Source of the DNA: an uncultured Megasphaera sp.
GTDB lineage: Bacteria > Bacillota > Negativicutes > Veillonellales > Megasphaeraceae
Reading direction: 5' to 3'
Assembly (NCBI GenBank): GCA_937895695.1
Contig: CALBLM010000242.1
Span: forward strand, 1 to 8,030
Length of the DNA: 8,030 nt
Part shown: piece after piece, positions 5,537 to 8,030 of the stretch
Layout: each line of letters begins with the position of its first letter
Numbering within the stretch: position 1 is the first letter of the stretch
Position numbers and translations under genes: made by a program
The notes under the pieces: model-generated
What the model was told of the DNA's origin: nothing
Seen by the model: only the letters and a program-made list of their open reading frames with translations
The model's database searches: none

Positions 5537-6820
5537 TTACAAATATCCGACAATCCTAAGCCAATGATCATGGTTCGATATGATATATTCCAATCCCATA
5601 TAATCATGGAACCGATACATTAGTCCCAATTCGTTTTCGTGATGCGTCATATCTCGATCGAAACGCAACTGCCAATTAGCTCCCAAAGGCTGGCGTATCC
5701 ACCAATGATTGCTGTCATCTCGCGTTTCATGATGCAGTCCAATCTGCGTATCTCGGCCAAACCGATAAAAATATCCCGGCTTGACGTTCCATGACACTGA
5801 ACCGGGCATCCATTCCACCTCGCCGTATACTTCATGATGGGCACCGATTTTTCTGCCGACCAATGCCCGCAGAACTGTATCATCATCGTGACTGCCTGAA
5901 CGGGTTTCACGCCCTACATCCATATACATACCGGCCTGGATATCATAAAAATCTGTCTGTGAATCCAGTGTAATTTTGGTATTTTCACCAATATCAACTT
6001 GCGGCACGACACGAAGCTTGCACGATTTGACGACCCATTGCTCCGCCAGGCTTTGGCTCAGCATCTGCTGCATATCGGCTTGATGACGACGTAAAAAAGC
6101 AACCGGCAGTCCTTCTAAGCCGGCATAATATTCTTCCAAATGTTTACGTGTACGTAAAAAAATAACTTTTGGCAAATTTTCCGCATGAATCGCAACATGT
6201 ACATTACGTACAATCGGAAGCTTTGGCAAAAAGTATACATGAACAATCGCTGTTTTACCTGGTTCAATGACAATATGCGGATAAAACTCGGGCAGTCTGG
6301 ATTCCAATTCCTGCTCCAGCACTGTTTTAACGGCTCCATTCGCCCATTCCAACGCATCTGTCGGCAGCCCAATCAACAGATTTTCTACATATGCCGACAT
6401 GTCTGCTACATCGTTATTGGCTAAGGTTTTACCTAATGCCGGCAGTGCACCATAATCAACATCCATTTGTACGGATTGAATCGTTTGTCCCCAAGGACGT
6501 ATTTTGATAGTTACATCAGCAGTGCTGTCACCAGCAATCTGAATATCATCAACAGTATACCCGATTAAGACTCTATTGACAATATCATACATGATTCGTT
6601 TATAAGATTCAGCATGTTCTTTTACTTCATGGCTGTCCTGATTCAGCAGTACATGATTGCCTACGGTTTGAATACTGGCAGCAATCCGTTTTTGGACAAG
6701 TGGCGGCACTGCTTCCTGCACAGATGATACATGTACTTGGACCTGCGTAACCGGTGCGGCCCAACTACTGCAAAACCCCGTGCAGATAAACAGTGCCGTA
6801 CATAAAACGCTACGAATCAC
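5537..6820 (-). CDS. Exported protein of unknown function, possible outer-membrane barrel protein next to BamA
   Basis: I do not recognise this 427-residue protein. It has a clear signal peptide: MIRS, a hydrophobic core, and likely cleavage around SWA-A (21/22). There is no lipobox despite Cys7, Cys13 and Cys17. Residues about 25-285 look mixed alpha/beta, with repeated strand-helix-strand stretches such as ADVTIKIRPWG (101-111) and AIVHVYFLPKLPIVRNVHV (191-209), loosely like POTRA domains. From about 290 to the end, alternating polar and hydrophobic strands rich in Trp, Tyr and Gly are separated by short polar turns, as in a small outer-membrane barrel; the last residues are WLRIVGYL. The start is GTG with GGGTGGG 7 bases upstream, a weak site. 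It lies 25 bases after bamA and 18 before ompH, so a role in outer-membrane assembly is plausible. Coding potential is certain; the structural reading is by eye. Confidence 0.8.
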   Translation of the reverse strand: MIRSVLCTALFICTGFCSSWAAPVTQVQVHVSSVQEAVPPLVQKRIAASIQTVGNHVLLNQDSHEVKEHAESYKRIMYDIVNRVLIGYTVDDIQIAGDSTADVTIKIRPWGQTIQSVQMDVDYGALPALGKTLANNDVADMSAYVENLLIGLPTDALEWANGAVKTVLEQELESRLPEFYPHIVIEPGKTAIVHVYFLPKLPIVRNVHVAIHAENLPKVIFLRTRKHLEEYYAGLEGLPVAFLRRHQADMQQMLSQSLAEQWVVKSCKLRVVPQVDIGENTKITLDSQTDFYDIQAGMYMDVGRETRSGSHDDDTVLRALVGRKIGAHHEVYGEVEWMPGSVSWNVKPGYFYRFGRDTQIGLHHETRDDSNHWWIRQPLGANWQLRFDRDMTHHENELGLMYRFHDYMGLEYIISNHDHWLRIVGYL

Positions 6821-6845
6821 TGTTTATCCCACCCGTCTATCTTGA

Positions 6846-8030
6846 TTAGAATTTACCGCCAAAGCTGAAGTGGAATTTACCGCCATCAGAACCAACAGCA
6901 TAATCCAAACGAACCGGACCAATCGGTGTCGTAATACGGAAACCAATACCGCCGGAATAATGGATTTTATTGTCGCTGTTGTACCAAGGAATATGTTCTG
7001 TACCGCCCCAGGCATTCCCCAAATCGCCAAAGACAACGCCCTGAATCTTTTTGGCAATCGGATACCGGTATTCAATGGTGCCCTGATACATTTTATTGCC
7101 GCGGAATTCATCGTCTTCATAACCGCGAAGATTATCGGCACCGCCTAATGTAAACATATCACCGAACGGCATATCACCTGTTGCCAAACCACCCATCAAG
7201 CGAACAGCAATGACATGAGCTCGACCGACTTTATAGTACAACCGATTTTCTACCGTAAACTTGAAGTAGTCAAAATCGCCGCCAATGCCGTGACCTGCCC
7301 ACGTACCGGAAAAGGCAAGGCGTTTGCCTTTCGTCGGATCATATACATTATCACGGTTATCAAAGACATGATCCCATGTCAAGCTATTGGTACGACCGAA
7401 GTTGTTATTCATATATCCTGTATACGCGTCATCCGGTGTTCCACCTTGTGATAATTTATCCAAATTACGATAATCTAAACCACTGCTATAATGGGTATAT
7501 TTCGAGTCTTTCGTACCCAAGGTCAAATAATCCGTAATGTATTCGCTGCGGGCACGGCCGTAGGTTACGTTAAAACCTTTCGTCCGTTTATAGTATTCGG
7601 CAACAGAATTCCCTTTTTCATCATAATCGTCATATTCCGATTCCCGATCAAAGAGGCTGAAGCCAATGGAGTCGCCGGCATCATTGAGATATGGATGGGT
7701 ATACGAGAAAATATAGTTTCTCGTCGTCTGTGTATGACCGCCAAATTCCCAGTTGATAGACACTTTATCGCCTGTACCGCGAAGGTTCGTTTCGCTAAGG
7801 CCCAAAATACCGACTAAACCGTCTGAATCAGAATAGCCCGCACCAATCGTAACGGTCCCTGTTTTTTGTTCGACTACATCGATTTCGACAATAATATCGT
7901 TGATGTTTTTCTTGCCTTGCAACAACCGTACATTGACATCTTCAAAATAGCCCGTATTATACACGCGCTGGATACTACGGCTAGCTGTTTCTTTGTTGAA
8001 AATATCGCCCTTTTTAAAACGCAGTTCCCG
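6846..8030 (-). CDS. bamA: Outer-membrane protein assembly factor BamA (Omp85), N-terminus beyond right edge
   Basis: BamA is the essential barrel that folds and inserts outer-membrane proteins. The frame is open to the window edge, giving the last 394 residues; the first codon seen is CGG at 8030-8028. The visible protein starts in the last POTRA domain (ELRFKKGDIFN, then VYNTGYFEDVNV). A 16-strand-type barrel follows from about residue 55. The signature loop-6 motif is GGADNLRGYEDDEFRG, with the Arg-Gly-Tyr at 302-304. The protein ends in a beta signal, KFHFSFGGKF, with the terminal Phe expected of outer-membrane proteins. Several POTRA domains and the signal peptide are missing; a GTG at 7964 is internal, not a start. 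TamA is the main alternative, but the adjacent OmpH and Lpx genes favour BamA. Downstream genes probably depend on this transcript, whose promoter is not in view. Confidence 0.93.
   Translation of the reverse strand, partial: RELRFKKGDIFNKETASRSIQRVYNTGYFEDVNVRLLQGKKNINDIIVEIDVVEQKTGTVTIGAGYSDSDGLVGILGLSETNLRGTGDKVSINWEFGGHTQTTRNYIFSYTHPYLNDAGDSIGFSLFDRESEYDDYDEKGNSVAEYYKRTKGFNVTYGRARSEYITDYLTLGTKDSKYTHYSSGLDYRNLDKLSQGGTPDDAYTGYMNNNFGRTNSLTWDHVFDNRDNVYDPTKGKRLAFSGTWAGHGIGGDFDYFKFTVENRLYYKVGRAHVIAVRLMGGLATGDMPFGDMFTLGGADNLRGYEDDEFRGNKMYQGTIEYRYPIAKKIQGVVFGDLGNAWGGTEHIPWYNSDNKIHYSGGIGFRITTPIGPVRLDYAVGSDGGKFHFSFGGKF

Noticed and set aside
6760..6820. A lipobox in the 427-residue protein, because its signal peptide has three Cys
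   Set aside because: None of the Cys residues is preceded by the required small residues with Leu at -3; ordinary cleavage near SWA-A fits better.
6824..7141. A second minus-strand frame inside bamA
   Set aside because: It lies wholly within the conserved barrel-coding frame and shows no family motif.
7491..7817. A plus-strand frame of 108 codons, hydrophobic in composition
   Set aside because: It is antisense to bamA barrel strands, and alternating hydrophobic codons produce such shadows.

Overview
The window looks like chromosome from a diderm Firmicute of the class Negativicutes, probably Veillonellales (Megasphaera/Dialister/Veillonella-like). It combines Gram-negative outer-membrane genes (BamA, OmpH/Skp-type chaperones, LpxD, a late lipid A acyltransferase) with strong AGGAGG-type ribosome binding sites and frequent GTG starts. 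The genus is inferred from protein character only; no search was possible. All ten genes lie on the minus strand, so transcription runs from high to low coordinates.

Positions 8030 to 1681 hold an outer-membrane biogenesis operon. In order of transcription it encodes the C-terminal 394 residues of BamA (start off the right edge), an unrecognised 427-residue exported protein with a barrel-like C-terminus, three tandem OmpH/Skp-family proteins (161, 314 and 139 residues), LpxD, and an LpxL/HtrB-family acyltransferase. Gaps are about 10-25 bases. In five of the six junctions the stop codon abuts or overlaps the next Shine-Dalgarno sequence, so the genes are probably co-transcribed and translationally coupled. 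BamA inserts outer-membrane proteins, the OmpH proteins would carry them through the periplasm, and the two acyltransferases build lipid A.

Positions 1546-1680 hold the boundary between two transcription units. A 17-bp terminator hairpin ends the first unit, and an extended -10 promoter for the next unit starts directly at its foot. An imperfect palindrome, a possible operator, lies between that promoter and the next gene.

Positions 1545 to 1 hold a second operon: an ArsR/SmtB-family repressor with a complete SmtB-type zinc site, a SixA-type phosphohistidine phosphatase, and ThiD, a thiamine-pyrimidine kinase cut by the left edge. Its genes have no obvious common pathway.

The least explained elements are the 427-residue protein beside BamA, the OmpH trio with three different kinds of N-terminus (one protein twice the usual size), and the zinc-sensor/SixA/ThiD grouping. 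There are no RNA genes, mobile elements or CRISPR arrays, and no gene-free stretch over 300 bases.
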